The notes under the pieces were generated by a model, which did no database searches, was not told the origin of the DNA, and was given only the letters and a program-made list of their open reading frames with translations. The translations under genes and the position numbers were made by a program. 6,974 bases of DNA from Halanaerobiales bacterium (lineage in GTDB: Bacteria; Bacillota_F; Halanaerobiia; Halanaerobiales; DTU029), in the NCBI GenBank assembly GCA_016278415.1, contig JADQBV010000033.1, forward strand, positions 1 through 6,974, given 5' to 3'. Positions 1 through 6,682 of the stretch are shown here, one piece after another. Every line of letters starts with the position of its first letter. Positions within the stretch are counted from its first letter, which is position 1.

Positions 1-352
1 TGTATAATACTTTTTTGTATTTCTTACTAAAAAGGGAAGCCGCCTGGAGTATCAGGGTTGATTTACCGATACCAGGGGCTCCTCCCAACAAAATCAGAGA
101 TCCGCTAACTATTCCACCACCAAGAACTCGATCTAATTCCTGGATTCCAATAGTATAACGAGAATTTGCTCCAGTAGTAATTTTAGATATAGAACGCACT
201 TCACTTCTAATAGTCAAATTTCTAGTCTTACTATCAGAGCTAGCCTCTTCTTTAAATGAATTCCATGCGTCACATTGGGTGCATCTACCCATCCACTTGG
301 TAGTATTATAACCACATTCTTGACATATATAGTTAACCGCATTTCTTGCCAT
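1..352 (-). CDS. radA: DNA repair/recombination ATPase RadA (Sms), 5' part only
   Basis: Only the first 117 codons are present; the gene runs off the window at base 1. The translation starts MARNAVNYICQECGY and carries a four-cysteine zinc finger (C10-x2-C13 and C24-x2-C27), followed by the linker and a RecA-like core. Walker A is GGAPGIGKST at residues 90-99, preceded by the LDRVLGGG segment typical of RadA. In the family this is a DnaB-like, DNA-dependent ATPase that promotes branch migration during recombination and repair; the later KNRFG motif and Lon-like domain lie outside the window. The ATG is preceded by a GGGG ribosome binding site (361-364) at 8-base spacing. The gene follows clpC by 111 bases, the order often seen in Firmicutes, where disA commonly comes next (not visible here). 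A promoter candidate lies in the gap, so it need not depend on the clpC transcript. Walker A has Ala where many RadA proteins have Asp or Glu; I attach no functional meaning to that. Confidence 0.95.
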   Translation of the reverse strand, partial: MARNAVNYICQECGYNTTKWMGRCTQCDAWNSFKEEASSDSKTRNLTIRSEVRSISKITTGANSRYTIGIQELDRVLGGGIVSGSLILLGGAPGIGKSTLILQAASLFSKKYKKVLY

Positions 353-402
353 TACAAATTCCCCACAATGATAGTTTATTAATAATTTTTGATAGTACTA
401 TA

Positions 403-438
403 TATATCAATTATATCATTTTTGTCAGCATTTTACAA
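403..438 (-). promoter_or_regulatory. candidate radA promoter in the clpC-radA gap
   Basis: On the minus strand a TTGTAA -35-like hexamer (433-438) is followed after exactly 17 bases by a perfect TATAAT (410-415). Transcription would begin near 403, leaving a leader of about 50 bases before the radA ATG. A second reading in the same place is CTGACA with 16-base spacing to TATATA. There is no CtsR operator (GGTCAAA heptads) next to it, so this promoter would be independent of CtsR. No terminator was seen between clpC and radA, so readthrough from the operon is also likely. The DNA is A/T-rich, so a chance match is possible. Confidence 0.5.
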
Positions 439-463
439 GGGAGTGGAATGTAGTTAATCCATA

Positions 464-2884
464 TTAACTATTAGAAAATTCTAGTTTTCCCTCAGCTTCA
501 TCAACTTGAATAGTTATACCTCCTTTAATACTTCCCTCAAGGATTTTTTCAGAGATTGGATTCTCCAATAATCGTTGGATACTCCTTCGCAAAGGCCTAG
601 CACCAAACTCAGAATCAAAGCCATCCTCTGCTAATAGCAATTTAGCACTATCACTTACATTAATCTCTATCTCCTTATCATTTAAGCGTTTTCTTAATTC
701 ACCTAACATTAGGTCAACAATCTCTTTAATATGTTCTTTATTAAGAGCATGGAAGACTATAATCTCATCTAATCTATTTAGGAATTCTGGTCTAAAGGTT
801 TTCCTTAATTCACCCATAACTTTATCCTTCATGTCTTTGTATTCTTCTTTTTCATCAACTGCTGTTTTAAAACCAAGGGTAGATTGTTTTTCAATGAAAT
901 TAGCACCGACATTTGAAGTCATAATAACAACAGTATTTTTAAAATCTACTTTACGACCATGAGTATCTGTTAACTGACCGTCTTCTAGTATTTGTAATAA
1001 GACATTAAAGACATCTGGGTGCGCCTTCTCAATCTCATCAAATAAAATTACAGAATATGGTCTCCGCCTAACTGGTTCAGTAAGTTGGCCACCTTCATCA
1101 TGCCCGATATATCCTGGAGGAGAGCCTACCATCCTAGATACAGAGTGTTTTTCCATATACTCAGACATATCAATTCTTATCATCGCATCCTCATCATCAA
1201 ACATAGATTCAGCAAGAGTTCTGGCTAATTCCGTCTTACCTACACCTGTTGGTCCCAGAAATATAAAAGACCCGATTGGTCTTTTAGGATCTTTAAGACC
1301 AGCTCTAGCCCTTCTAACCGCCTGCGAAACTGCATTTATCGCCTCATCCTGACCTATAACACGCTTATGAAGCTCGTCTTCTAATCTTAATAACTTAGCA
1401 GTTTCAGCTTCTTCTAATTTAGTCACAGGTATTCCAGTCCAACTAGAAACGATATGAGCTATATCTTCGGGAGTAACTGTACTCTCACTTCTCCCTTTAT
1501 CTTGATGCCAGTTATCTTTCAGATTTTCTAACTGATTCTGCATCTCTTTCTCTTGATCCCTGATTTCAGCGGCTTTTTCAAATTCTTGATTCTTTACGGC
1601 TGCCTCTTTTTCTTTTTGTAAATCTTCTAATTCCTTATTTAACTCTTTCATTTCAGGTGGTCTAGTATTATTACTCAATCTCACTCGAGATGCTGCCTCA
1701 TCAATTAAATCTATAGCTTTATCAGGCAAAAACCTGTCAGTAATATAGCGATGAGACATATCTACAGCAGCTTTAATCGCTTCATCAGTAATTGCAACCT
1801 TATGATGGGCCTCATAGGGATCTCTCAACCCTTTTAAAATAGCAATTGTTTGCTCTGGTGTAGTTTCTTCTACAAGAACTGATTGGAATCTTCTTTCTAA
1901 GGCTGCATCTTTTTCAATATACTTCCTATATTCATCAAGTGTAGTCGCCCCTATAGCCTGCAATTCTCCCCTAGCTAAAGCGGGCTTTAATATATTAGAG
2001 GCATCTATAGCACCTTCTGCTGCTCCAGCGCCAACCAATGTATGAAGTTCGTCAATGAACAATATTATTTCTCCATTTTTAATAATATCATTCATTACAG
2101 CCTTAAGTCTTTTTTCAAATTCACCTCTATATTTAGAACCAGCAACAATGGAGCTCAGATCTAAAGCCACAACCCTCTTATTGAAAAGTATTTCAGGAAC
2201 ATTGTCTGATATAATTCTCTCAGCTAAGCCTTCTATTATTGCAGTTTTACCAACACCAGGTTCACCTATCAATACTGGATTGTTTTTAGTACGCCTACTT
2301 AATACCTGAATGACCCGTTCAATCTCTTTATTTCTACCTATTACAGGATCCAGTTTGCCTTCCCTTGCCATTTCAGTAAGGTCACGGCTATACTCATCAA
2401 GATTAGGGGTTTCAGAACCCTTATCGGTTCCCTGTTGTTCTATATTATTCTGTCCACCTAAAAGTTCAATTATTTGTTTATGAATTGCCTTTAAATCACC
2501 AGCAAGGTCAGAAAGAATTCTAACCGCAACACCCTCTCCTTCTCTAATTAAGCCTAATAATAGGTGTTCTGTGCCAATATAATTATGCCCGAGTCTACGA
2601 GCCTCATCCATGGATAAATTTAATACCTTTTTGCTTCTGGGTGTAAGACTTACAGGCTTTTCTACCTGTTCTTTTCCCTCACCGATAATCTTTTTTATTT
2701 CAGCTATGACTTTTTCCTCAGTAACTTCTGCATCATTTAAAGCTTTAAAAGCAATTCCTTGACCTTCTTTTACTAATCCTATCAATATATGTTCTGTACC
2801 AACATAATTATGATTCAAACTAACTGCACTCTGTTCTGCAAGACTTAATACTTTTCTCGCTCTTTCAGTAAATCTTCCAAACAT
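464..2884 (-). CDS. clpC: ATP-dependent Clp unfoldase ClpC (Hsp100)
   Basis: This 806-residue AAA+ unfoldase should act in the cytoplasm as a hexamer that feeds substrates to ClpP. Domains in order: two Clp N repeats (about 1-70 and 77-145; NYVGTEH and NYIGTEH), which in ClpC proteins bind adaptors and phosphoarginine; AAA1 with Walker A GEPGVGKT (207-214), Walker B D278-E279, pore-loop Tyr252 and arginine finger R331/R332; a coiled M-domain with a UVR motif (about 400-460); AAA2 with Walker A GPTGVGKT (544-551), Walker B D616-E617, pore-loop Tyr592, sensor-1 TSN (656-658) and sensor-2 GARPLRR (761-767). The tripeptide LGF at 670-672 fits the ClpP-docking loop, which with the M-domain separates it from ClpB. 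I chose the ATG at 2884 because AGGAG (2893-2897) sits 8 bases upstream and the family begins MFGRFTERA; an in-frame GTG nine bases earlier overlaps that ribosome binding site. It is the last gene of the ctsR operon, 60 bases after mcsB. Confidence 0.98.
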   Translation of the reverse strand: MFGRFTERARKVLSLAEQSAVSLNHNYVGTEHILIGLVKEGQGIAFKALNDAEVTEEKVIAEIKKIIGEGKEQVEKPVSLTPRSKKVLNLSMDEARRLGHNYIGTEHLLLGLIREGEGVAVRILSDLAGDLKAIHKQIIELLGGQNNIEQQGTDKGSETPNLDEYSRDLTEMAREGKLDPVIGRNKEIERVIQVLSRRTKNNPVLIGEPGVGKTAIIEGLAERIISDNVPEILFNKRVVALDLSSIVAGSKYRGEFEKRLKAVMNDIIKNGEIILFIDELHTLVGAGAAEGAIDASNILKPALARGELQAIGATTLDEYRKYIEKDAALERRFQSVLVEETTPEQTIAILKGLRDPYEAHHKVAITDEAIKAAVDMSHRYITDRFLPDKAIDLIDEAASRVRLSNNTRPPEMKELNKELEDLQKEKEAAVKNQEFEKAAEIRDQEKEMQNQLENLKDNWHQDKGRSESTVTPEDIAHIVSSWTGIPVTKLEEAETAKLLRLEDELHKRVIGQDEAINAVSQAVRRARAGLKDPKRPIGSFIFLGPTGVGKTELARTLAESMFDDEDAMIRIDMSEYMEKHSVSRMVGSPPGYIGHDEGGQLTEPVRRRPYSVILFDEIEKAHPDVFNVLLQILEDGQLTDTHGRKVDFKNTVVIMTSNVGANFIEKQSTLGFKTAVDEKEEYKDMKDKVMGELRKTFRPEFLNRLDEIIVFHALNKEHIKEIVDLMLGELRKRLNDKEIEINVSDSAKLLLAEDGFDSEFGARPLRRSIQRLLENPISEKILEGSIKGGITIQVDEAEGKLEFSNS

Positions 2885-2892
2885 ATTTATCA

Positions 2893-2897
2893 CTCCT
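2893..2897 (-). promoter_or_regulatory. clpC ribosome binding site, decides the start
   Basis: AGGAG is followed by the 8-base spacer TGATAAAT and then the ATG of MFGRF. The upstream in-frame GTG begins on the last G of this motif, so it cannot be served by it. This places the start at 2884 rather than 2893 and removes three residues from the longest reading. Confidence 0.85.
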
Positions 2898-2944
2898 ATC
2901 TTTATGGTATACTTAATTGTATAATATTCTGTTACAGACTTTAC

Positions 2945-3997
2945 TTACATATTAAGGCGTGTTTGTATTAATTCAGCCCTTTTTATATCTCTTTCCATAT
3001 TATTTAATTCTTCACCATTTAACTTTTGTATATGAGCAGGTCTAATTAAGACCAATAACTCACTAAGCAATTTATTATCAACATCATCTATTATACCCAT
3101 ATCTATTCCTAATTTTACATTTGATAGTAATTTCATTGCTTCATCACTAGGAATTTGATAAGCATATTTTAATGTACCTAGCGATCTCTTAATGCTATCC
3201 TTAACTCTAACACCTTTTTCTTGTAAAAGTACTTCTCGTGAATTCTTTTCTTGTTCTATTATTTGCCTGGTGACACTACTTAAATTATCTATAATGTCAG
3301 TTTCCGTATGACCAAGAGTAAGTTGATTTGATATTTGATAGATATTAGCAACTGATTCACTTCCCTCTCCATACAAACCCCTTATGGCCAAACCTAGTTG
3401 AGAGACAGCCCCTAACATCTTGCCTATATTATTTGTGAAATTTAATGCAGGCAAATGAACCATTACAGAGGCACGAAGGCCAGTTCCTACATTCGTGGGA
3501 CAAGTTGATAAGTAACCCCATTTTTCCGAAAAAGCAAAATCTAAGGTTTCTTCTAATCTATCGTCTAATTTATTTGCAATTTCCCAAGAGTTCATTAATT
3601 GTAGGCCAGGCTTTAATACCTGTATTCGAATATGATCTTCTTCATTTACCATAATACTAATTGTTTCATAATCGTTTATAATCACTGCTTTTTCTCTATC
3701 TAGCTTAGCATGAATAGGGCTTATAAGATGTTTTTCAACTAATAATTCTCTTTCCAATTCTGGGAGATCAGACATTTTCAGCAAATGAAAATCCATATCA
3801 TTATTTTCTTCTTTTAAGACATCCCAAACTTTTTGATTTATAATATTTCTTTCTTCATTATCTGCTACATTTGGATATGAATAATTTTCTAAATTCCTAG
3901 CTAACCTAACACGACTACTTAAGACAATATCATTTTCTGGACCTTCTTCAGAGATCCAACGTATTAAATTACTATTAATTTGATTCCTCAATGACAT
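2945..3997 (-). CDS. mcsB: protein-arginine kinase McsB
   Basis: This 350-residue protein belongs to the phosphagen (guanido) kinase fold but, as McsB, phosphorylates arginine side chains on proteins, including CtsR and misfolded substrates, marking them for ClpC-ClpP. Visible motifs are the N-terminal nucleotide-binding SSRVRLARN (27-35), the acidic NEEDHIR loop (118-124), the signature STCPTNVGTGLRAS (164-177) with the active-site Cys166, and GEGSES (210-215). RDIKRA (336-341) near the C-terminus matches the RDxxRA pocket by which McsB senses phosphoarginine allosterically. The stand-alone length is close to that of Bacillus McsB, unlike longer metabolic arginine kinases. The start at 3997 is preferred over the ATG at 4015: it gives the family N-terminus MSL, and GGTGAGG (4004-4010) sits 6 bases upstream. 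The reading frame overlaps the end of mcsA by 23 bases, suggesting translational coupling with its activator. Confidence 0.97.
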   Translation of the reverse strand: MSLRNQINSNLIRWISEEGPENDIVLSSRVRLARNLENYSYPNVADNEERNIINQKVWDVLKEENNDMDFHLLKMSDLPELERELLVEKHLISPIHAKLDREKAVIINDYETISIMVNEEDHIRIQVLKPGLQLMNSWEIANKLDDRLEETLDFAFSEKWGYLSTCPTNVGTGLRASVMVHLPALNFTNNIGKMLGAVSQLGLAIRGLYGEGSESVANIYQISNQLTLGHTETDIIDNLSSVTRQIIEQEKNSREVLLQEKGVRVKDSIKRSLGTLKYAYQIPSDEAMKLLSNVKLGIDMGIIDDVDNKLLSELLVLIRPAHIQKLNGEELNNMERDIKRAELIQTRLNM

Positions 3998-4514
3998 TAT
4001 TATCCTCACCACCATTAATTTGCTCTTCCAGAATTTTTATTTTATCTCTAATCTCTGCTGCTTTTTCAAAATCTTCTTTGTTAACTGAATTCTGCATATC
4101 TTGCCTAAGTTCTCTGATTTCTCGTTTAACCCTTAATGTTCCACCCCTTCTTTTGGGGACTTTCCCATTGTGTCTGTTATTGCCATGTATTCGTTTCAAG
4201 ATTGGATCAAGTTTATTTACAAACGCTTTATAACACTCTGAACAGCCAAATAAACCATTTTTACTAAAGTCTCTATATGTTAATCCACAATTATCACACT
4301 TAGAATCTTCTCGATATTCTTCATAAGGACTAAGATCAGGATTAATTAAACCCTTTAATAGATTTTGAAAAGCAAAAGGATTATTAGCAGCAAAAGGCAA
4401 CTGCCCGGTTTCTCTGGCACATTCCTCACAAAGGTAAACCTCATTTTTATCTCCATTTACAATCTTAGTAAGATGTATAGAGGCGTCTCTTTCGTTACAA
4501 CGCTGACATTTCAT
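3975..4514 (-). CDS. mcsA: McsA, zinc-binding activator of McsB kinase
   Basis: This 179-residue protein has four CxxC pairs: C3/C6, C29/C32, C73/C76 and C91/C94, consistent with two zinc sites as in other McsA proteins. A basic linker (about 108-135) leads to a C-terminal UVR motif (about 136-168) containing [12 protein letters not shown], the same kind of helix hairpin found in UvrB/UvrC and in the ClpC M-domain. In the family McsA binds and activates the arginine kinase McsB and helps relieve CtsR repression under heat or thiol stress. The cysteine pairs make it a plausible redox or metal sensor. The ATG at 4514 follows the ctsR stop codon after only two bases, and its ribosome binding site GGAGG (4525-4529, spacing 10) lies inside the ctsR coding end. 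It overlaps mcsB by 23 bases. These features point to one polycistronic, translationally coupled unit. Older databases name such proteins UvrB/UvrC domain proteins. Confidence 0.96.
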   Translation of the reverse strand: MKCQRCNERDASIHLTKIVNGDKNEVYLCEECARETGQLPFAANNPFAFQNLLKGLINPDLSPYEEYREDSKCDNCGLTYRDFSKNGLFGCSECYKAFVNKLDPILKRIHGNNRHNGKVPKRRGGTLRVKREIRELRQDMQNSVNKEDFEKAAEIRDKIKILEEQINGGEDNNVIEESN

Positions 4515-4516
4515 GT

Positions 4517-4993
4517 CTATTCTTCCTCCCCTTCATTTATCTTAAGAATTACTTCTAGCATAGCCATTAACAATCTTCCTCTAATATAATCTCTATGTGG
4601 TAGATTTAATCCTATTATTTTTTTATTCACTACAGCATTCATTAATACTTTTTCTCTCAAATTTATTAGGTCATTTTCATATAAACGTGCTATAATAGCT
4701 TCTGCATCTTTCTGTGCAAGTGGACCACCTAATCGGGATATCAGCTTCTTAATATGCTCTTTTTCAGAGCTTATTTTAATCCTAATTATTCTTATATATC
4801 CACCGCCACCACGTTGGCTTTCCACAACATATCCCTTTTCTAAGGGAAATCTAGTCTCCAGTACATAATTAATCTGTGAAGGCGCACAGTTAAATTCACC
4901 GGCAAGTTGGTTCCTTTTTATCTCAACTTCACCTTTATATTCCATTATTAAATCTTGCAAATATTTTTCTATTTGATCAGAAAGGCTAGCCAT
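4517..4993 (-). CDS. ctsR: class III heat-shock repressor CtsR
   Basis: This 158-residue protein is a dimeric winged helix-turn-helix repressor of clp genes, close to the roughly 154 residues of Bacillus CtsR. The helix-turn-helix spans about 28-49 (around LAGEFNCAPSQINYVLETRF). It is followed by the wing SQRGGGGYIRI (59-69), the glycine-rich loop that acts as the thermosensor in this family; Arg61 corresponds to the wing arginine reported as an McsB phosphorylation target. The C-terminal half (about 78-150) is the dimerisation domain. The start at 4993 is chosen because a full AGGAGG (5001-5006) precedes it by 7 bases and the product then begins MASLSDQIEKYL as in the family; the in-frame ATG at 5011 lies upstream of that ribosome binding site. 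As first gene of the operon it sits behind its own operator, so it should autoregulate mcsA, mcsB and clpC. Confidence 0.97.
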   Translation of the reverse strand: MASLSDQIEKYLQDLIMEYKGEVEIKRNQLAGEFNCAPSQINYVLETRFPLEKGYVVESQRGGGGYIRIIRIKISSEKEHIKKLISRLGGPLAQKDAEAIIARLYENDLINLREKVLMNAVVNKKIIGLNLPHRDYIRGRLLMAMLEVILKINEGEEE

Positions 4994-5000
4994 AAAAATG

Positions 5001-5006
5001 CCTCCT
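5001..5006 (-). promoter_or_regulatory. ctsR ribosome binding site, decides the start
   Basis: A perfect AGGAGG stands 7 bases before the ATG at 4993. The earlier in-frame ATG at 5011 overlaps the upstream side of this site and has no Shine-Dalgarno of its own, so the longer reading (six extra residues, MLGGIF) is not the real start. Confidence 0.88.
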
Positions 5007-5035
5007 AGCATAATTAAAAGTCACAATAATTTGTC

Positions 5036-5052
5036 TTTGACTTTTTTTGACC
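5036..5052 (-). promoter_or_regulatory. CtsR operator (tandem heptad) of the ctsR operon
   Basis: The minus strand reads GGTCAAA-AAA-AGTCAAA, two direct heptads separated by three bases, matching the known CtsR box (A/GGTCAAA-NAN-A/GGTCAAA). It begins about four bases after the predicted transcription start and ends 42 bases before the ctsR ATG. Bound repressor would therefore block promoter clearance. I found no second complete box elsewhere in the window. Confidence 0.92.
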
Positions 5053-5055
5053 TTC

Positions 5056-5090
5056 TATATATATAATACTATAATTACAAAAAAAATCAA
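5056..5090 (-). promoter_or_regulatory. promoter of ctsR-mcsA-mcsB-clpC operon (SigA type)
   Basis: The minus strand carries TTGATT (5085-5090), a 16-base spacer and TATTAT (5063-5068). An overlapping alternative -10 is TTATAT with a spacer near 18. Transcription would start near 5056, giving a leader of about 60 bases, with the CtsR box immediately downstream. The position of the operator supports this choice more strongly than the hexamers themselves, which are imperfect. Confidence 0.65.
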
Positions 5091-5211
5091 GTAGAAAAAT
5101 AAAATTTATTACTATCATTATATCCATAATATTTATTCTCATACAAAATACTCCGTTAAAAACCATTCAAAACCAAGACAAAAAGATAAAAATACAAGAC
5201 TATTTTAATAG

Positions 5212-5244
5212 AAACAAAAAACAACCACTCTTAAAGTGATTGTT
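5212..5244 (-). terminator. rho-independent terminator of the hydrolase gene
   Basis: On the minus strand AACAATCACT (5235-5244) pairs with AGTGGTTGTT (5220-5229) as a 10-base-pair stem with one G-T wobble, closed by the loop TTAAG. The stem runs into TTTTT-G-TTT. It lies about 140 bases after the hydrolase stop codon and upstream of the ctsR promoter, so it separates the two transcription units. The opposite strand lacks a comparable T run. Confidence 0.8.
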
Positions 5245-5363
5245 AATATAATAAAACTCAATCTGACTATATCTTCTTTACACTCACGGCTTACTATTAC
5301 ATGAATCTTCATCTTAATATTGTAAGTACCAGTATATCCTATGATTTGTTTCTTCTATCTTTC

Positions 5364-5382
5364 AGTATAACCAACCTATACT
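5364..5382 (-). repeat. small inverted repeat next to the hydrolase stop codon
   Basis: AGTATA and TATACT form a perfect 6-base-pair stem around a 7-base loop, beginning 4 bases after the TAG of the hydrolase gene. No T run follows, so it is not a terminator by itself; it could protect the 3' end of the message or be chance. Confidence 0.35.
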
Positions 5383-5385
5383 ATG

Positions 5386-6510
5386 CTACCTAAAGTGTTT
5401 TTGTTTTAGTGCCTCTTTTGTATATCTTGAACTTGGATTCCATAATAACCATTCGTTTATTCCTAAATCCTCTACTGCTTTTATCTGTTCAAGAACTTCC
5501 TTATAAGTATATTTATGTCTCACGGAAAAGTCCTGTAGCCATGGTCTTATATTAACATTTCTGTTTCCAATTACCTTCTTTTGAGCATCAGTTAAGCTGC
5601 GATTAATTACCTTATATGGCTCACTTTCTGGTAATTTAATACCATATACTCCCTCGCTATAATGTGAAGGATAAATCATTGGGGAAATAATGTTAATGAT
5701 ATTCGCAATTTCAGTAAAATTTTGTCCGATTCCTAAGTCACCTTTTACTGTTGTGGTTAAGCCAAACACATCTGTAGATAGAGGAATGTTAAAATCAAAA
5801 AGCTGATTCTGAGCATACTGCGAAAATTGATTTATAATTGTACTTTTGGATTTGTTTTCTGGTGTTACAGCTTGTATATGTCCGTTTCCTAATGCAGGAT
5901 ACCGAATATAATCAAACTGTATTTCATCAAAGCCTATTTGGATTGCCTCTTTTGCCAGCATGATATTATAATCCCATACTTCCTTTATCGACGGGTCTAA
6001 CCAATTATTACTACGATATGTTTGATCGGTTTCAGAATTATGTAGCCAAAGAGATAGGTCCTCCTTCTTACTAGATAACAGCATATCTTTAAAAACAGCA
6101 ATTCGAGCTATTGTATAAATCCCTTTCTTTTGTAATCTATTAATTAATGCTTGTATATTTCTTATTTTCCTTTTATTTGCCCCTATTTCAGTAGCTAACG
6201 GAACATTTGAATAGTAGCTTAAATGCCCATCTTGATCTTTAATATCAATAACCATTGTATTTATAATAGAATTATCGACTAAGTCAATTAAGTTATCCAT
6301 CATTTCAGAGCCAGCTGCCCATCCACTTACATATATCCCTTTAACATGAAATTCAGGGATAAAAAGTGGCAAATTATCGTTATTTAATTTATATTTACGG
6401 TCAAGTAAACCACTATTAATATCATAAGTCAGATTAAACTCAGCTTGTACAAATTGACTAATAAAGATAAATAATATAAAAATTATAAGTAGATTTATAT
6501 ATTTCTTCAT
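5386..6510 (-). CDS. exported putative glycoside hydrolase, DUF4015 (PF13200) type
   Basis: This 374-residue protein has an N-terminal signal: Lys2-Lys3, a hydrophobic stretch (about 5-20) and a likely cleavage after VQA at 23. There is no lipobox cysteine. From about residue 57 onward it matches what I know of the DUF4015 putative glycoside hydrolase family, a TIM-barrel group: GIYVSGWAAG (58-67), VIDIKDQDG (87-95), NNWLDPSIKEVWDYN (168-182), FDEIQFDYIRYP (194-205), STDVFG (245-250), ISPMIYPSHY (275-284) and RPWLQDF (322-328). Asp200, Asp247 and the Asp cluster at 89-94 are candidate catalytic acids by analogy; the substrate is unknown and a cell-wall or capsular polysaccharide is only a guess. 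The ATG at 6510 is the earliest possible start because an in-frame TAA touches it. The nearest strong ribosome binding site, GGAGG (6525-6529), is 14 bases away, unusually far. It appears monocistronic, with its own promoter candidate and terminator, between an rRNA operon and the ctsR operon. Confidence 0.88.
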   Translation of the reverse strand: MKKYINLLIIFILFIFISQFVQAEFNLTYDINSGLLDRKYKLNNDNLPLFIPEFHVKGIYVSGWAAGSEMMDNLIDLVDNSIINTMVIDIKDQDGHLSYYSNVPLATEIGANKRKIRNIQALINRLQKKGIYTIARIAVFKDMLLSSKKEDLSLWLHNSETDQTYRSNNWLDPSIKEVWDYNIMLAKEAIQIGFDEIQFDYIRYPALGNGHIQAVTPENKSKSTIINQFSQYAQNQLFDFNIPLSTDVFGLTTTVKGDLGIGQNFTEIANIINIISPMIYPSHYSEGVYGIKLPESEPYKVINRSLTDAQKKVIGNRNVNIRPWLQDFSVRHKYTYKEVLEQIKAVEDLGINEWLLWNPSSRYTKEALKQKHFR

Positions 6511-6524
6511 TTAAATAAACCAGT

Positions 6525-6529
6525 CCTCC
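6525..6529 (-). promoter_or_regulatory. hydrolase ribosome binding site with long spacing
   Basis: GGAGG (within GGGAGGACTG) is the only Shine-Dalgarno match near the hydrolase start. The gap to the ATG is 14 bases, against 6-10 for the other genes here. A TAA codon directly precedes the ATG, so no earlier in-frame start can shorten the gap. Initiation may be modest, or local folding may bring the site closer. Confidence 0.6.
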
Positions 6530-6558
6530 CACTAAAAACATATAGAGCTCAATATCAA

Positions 6559-6580
6559 ATTAATTTTAGTTAAAATTAAT
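6559..6580. repeat. perfect 9-bp A/T inverted repeat in the hydrolase leader
   Basis: ATTAATTTT and AAAATTAAT flank a 4-base centre (AGTT on the plus strand); counting the A-T pair at the centre edge, the arms are 10 bases. It lies about 50 bases upstream of the hydrolase ATG and inside the predicted leader. It could be an operator for a dimeric regulator or an RNA hairpin, but chance palindromes are common in DNA this A/T-rich. Confidence 0.4.
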
Positions 6581-6682
6581 CATAATAATATTATAAAAAA
6601 TTAATAAAAAATAATTCACTTGTTTATGTAAAAATTACTAGTTAGACTCATTATTATACCTAGCTCTTTGATCAATACACTC

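Larger units (their letters stand above)
4994..5385. other. intergenic region between ctsR and the hydrolase gene
   Basis: This A/T-rich 392-base spacer holds, reading leftward, a small hairpin just after the hydrolase stop codon, the hydrolase terminator, a possible second promoter (TTGTAT-18-TATAAT at 5117-5146), the main ctsR promoter, the CtsR operator and the ctsR ribosome binding site. A 42-codon minus-strand ORF (5014-5142) lies over the promoter and operator and is treated as a finding, not a gene. I saw no tRNA, repeat family or other RNA signature here. Confidence 0.75.

Noticed and set aside
391..408. TTGATA...TATCAA inverted repeat after clpC as a terminator
   Set aside because: On the transcribed strand it is followed by A-rich sequence rather than a T run, and the loop is 10 bases; it overlaps the radA promoter candidate.
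641..650. TTAGCACT on the plus strand, like half of a CIRCE (HrcA) element
   Set aside because: It lies inside clpC coding sequence and the inverted half GAGTGCTAA is missing at the required 9-base spacing.
2055..2309. 84-codon ORF on the plus strand
   Set aside because: It is antisense to the conserved AAA1 domain of clpC, has no ribosome binding site, and its composition is what the clpC codons produce in reverse.
2885..2944. Possible internal promoter between mcsB and clpC
   Set aside because: TATTAT- and TATACC-like hexamers exist in the 60-base gap, but no acceptable -35 stands at 16-18 bases, and no CtsR box is present.
3445..4589. Plus-strand ORFs of 69-80 codons opposite mcsB, mcsA and ctsR
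   Set aside because: All are antisense shadows of well-conserved genes and show no recognisable domain or initiation signal.
5140..5342. Short minus-strand ORF of about 35 codons (MKIHVIVSREC...) downstream of the hydrolase
   Set aside because: It has no ribosome binding site and reads straight through the terminator stem at 5212-5244.
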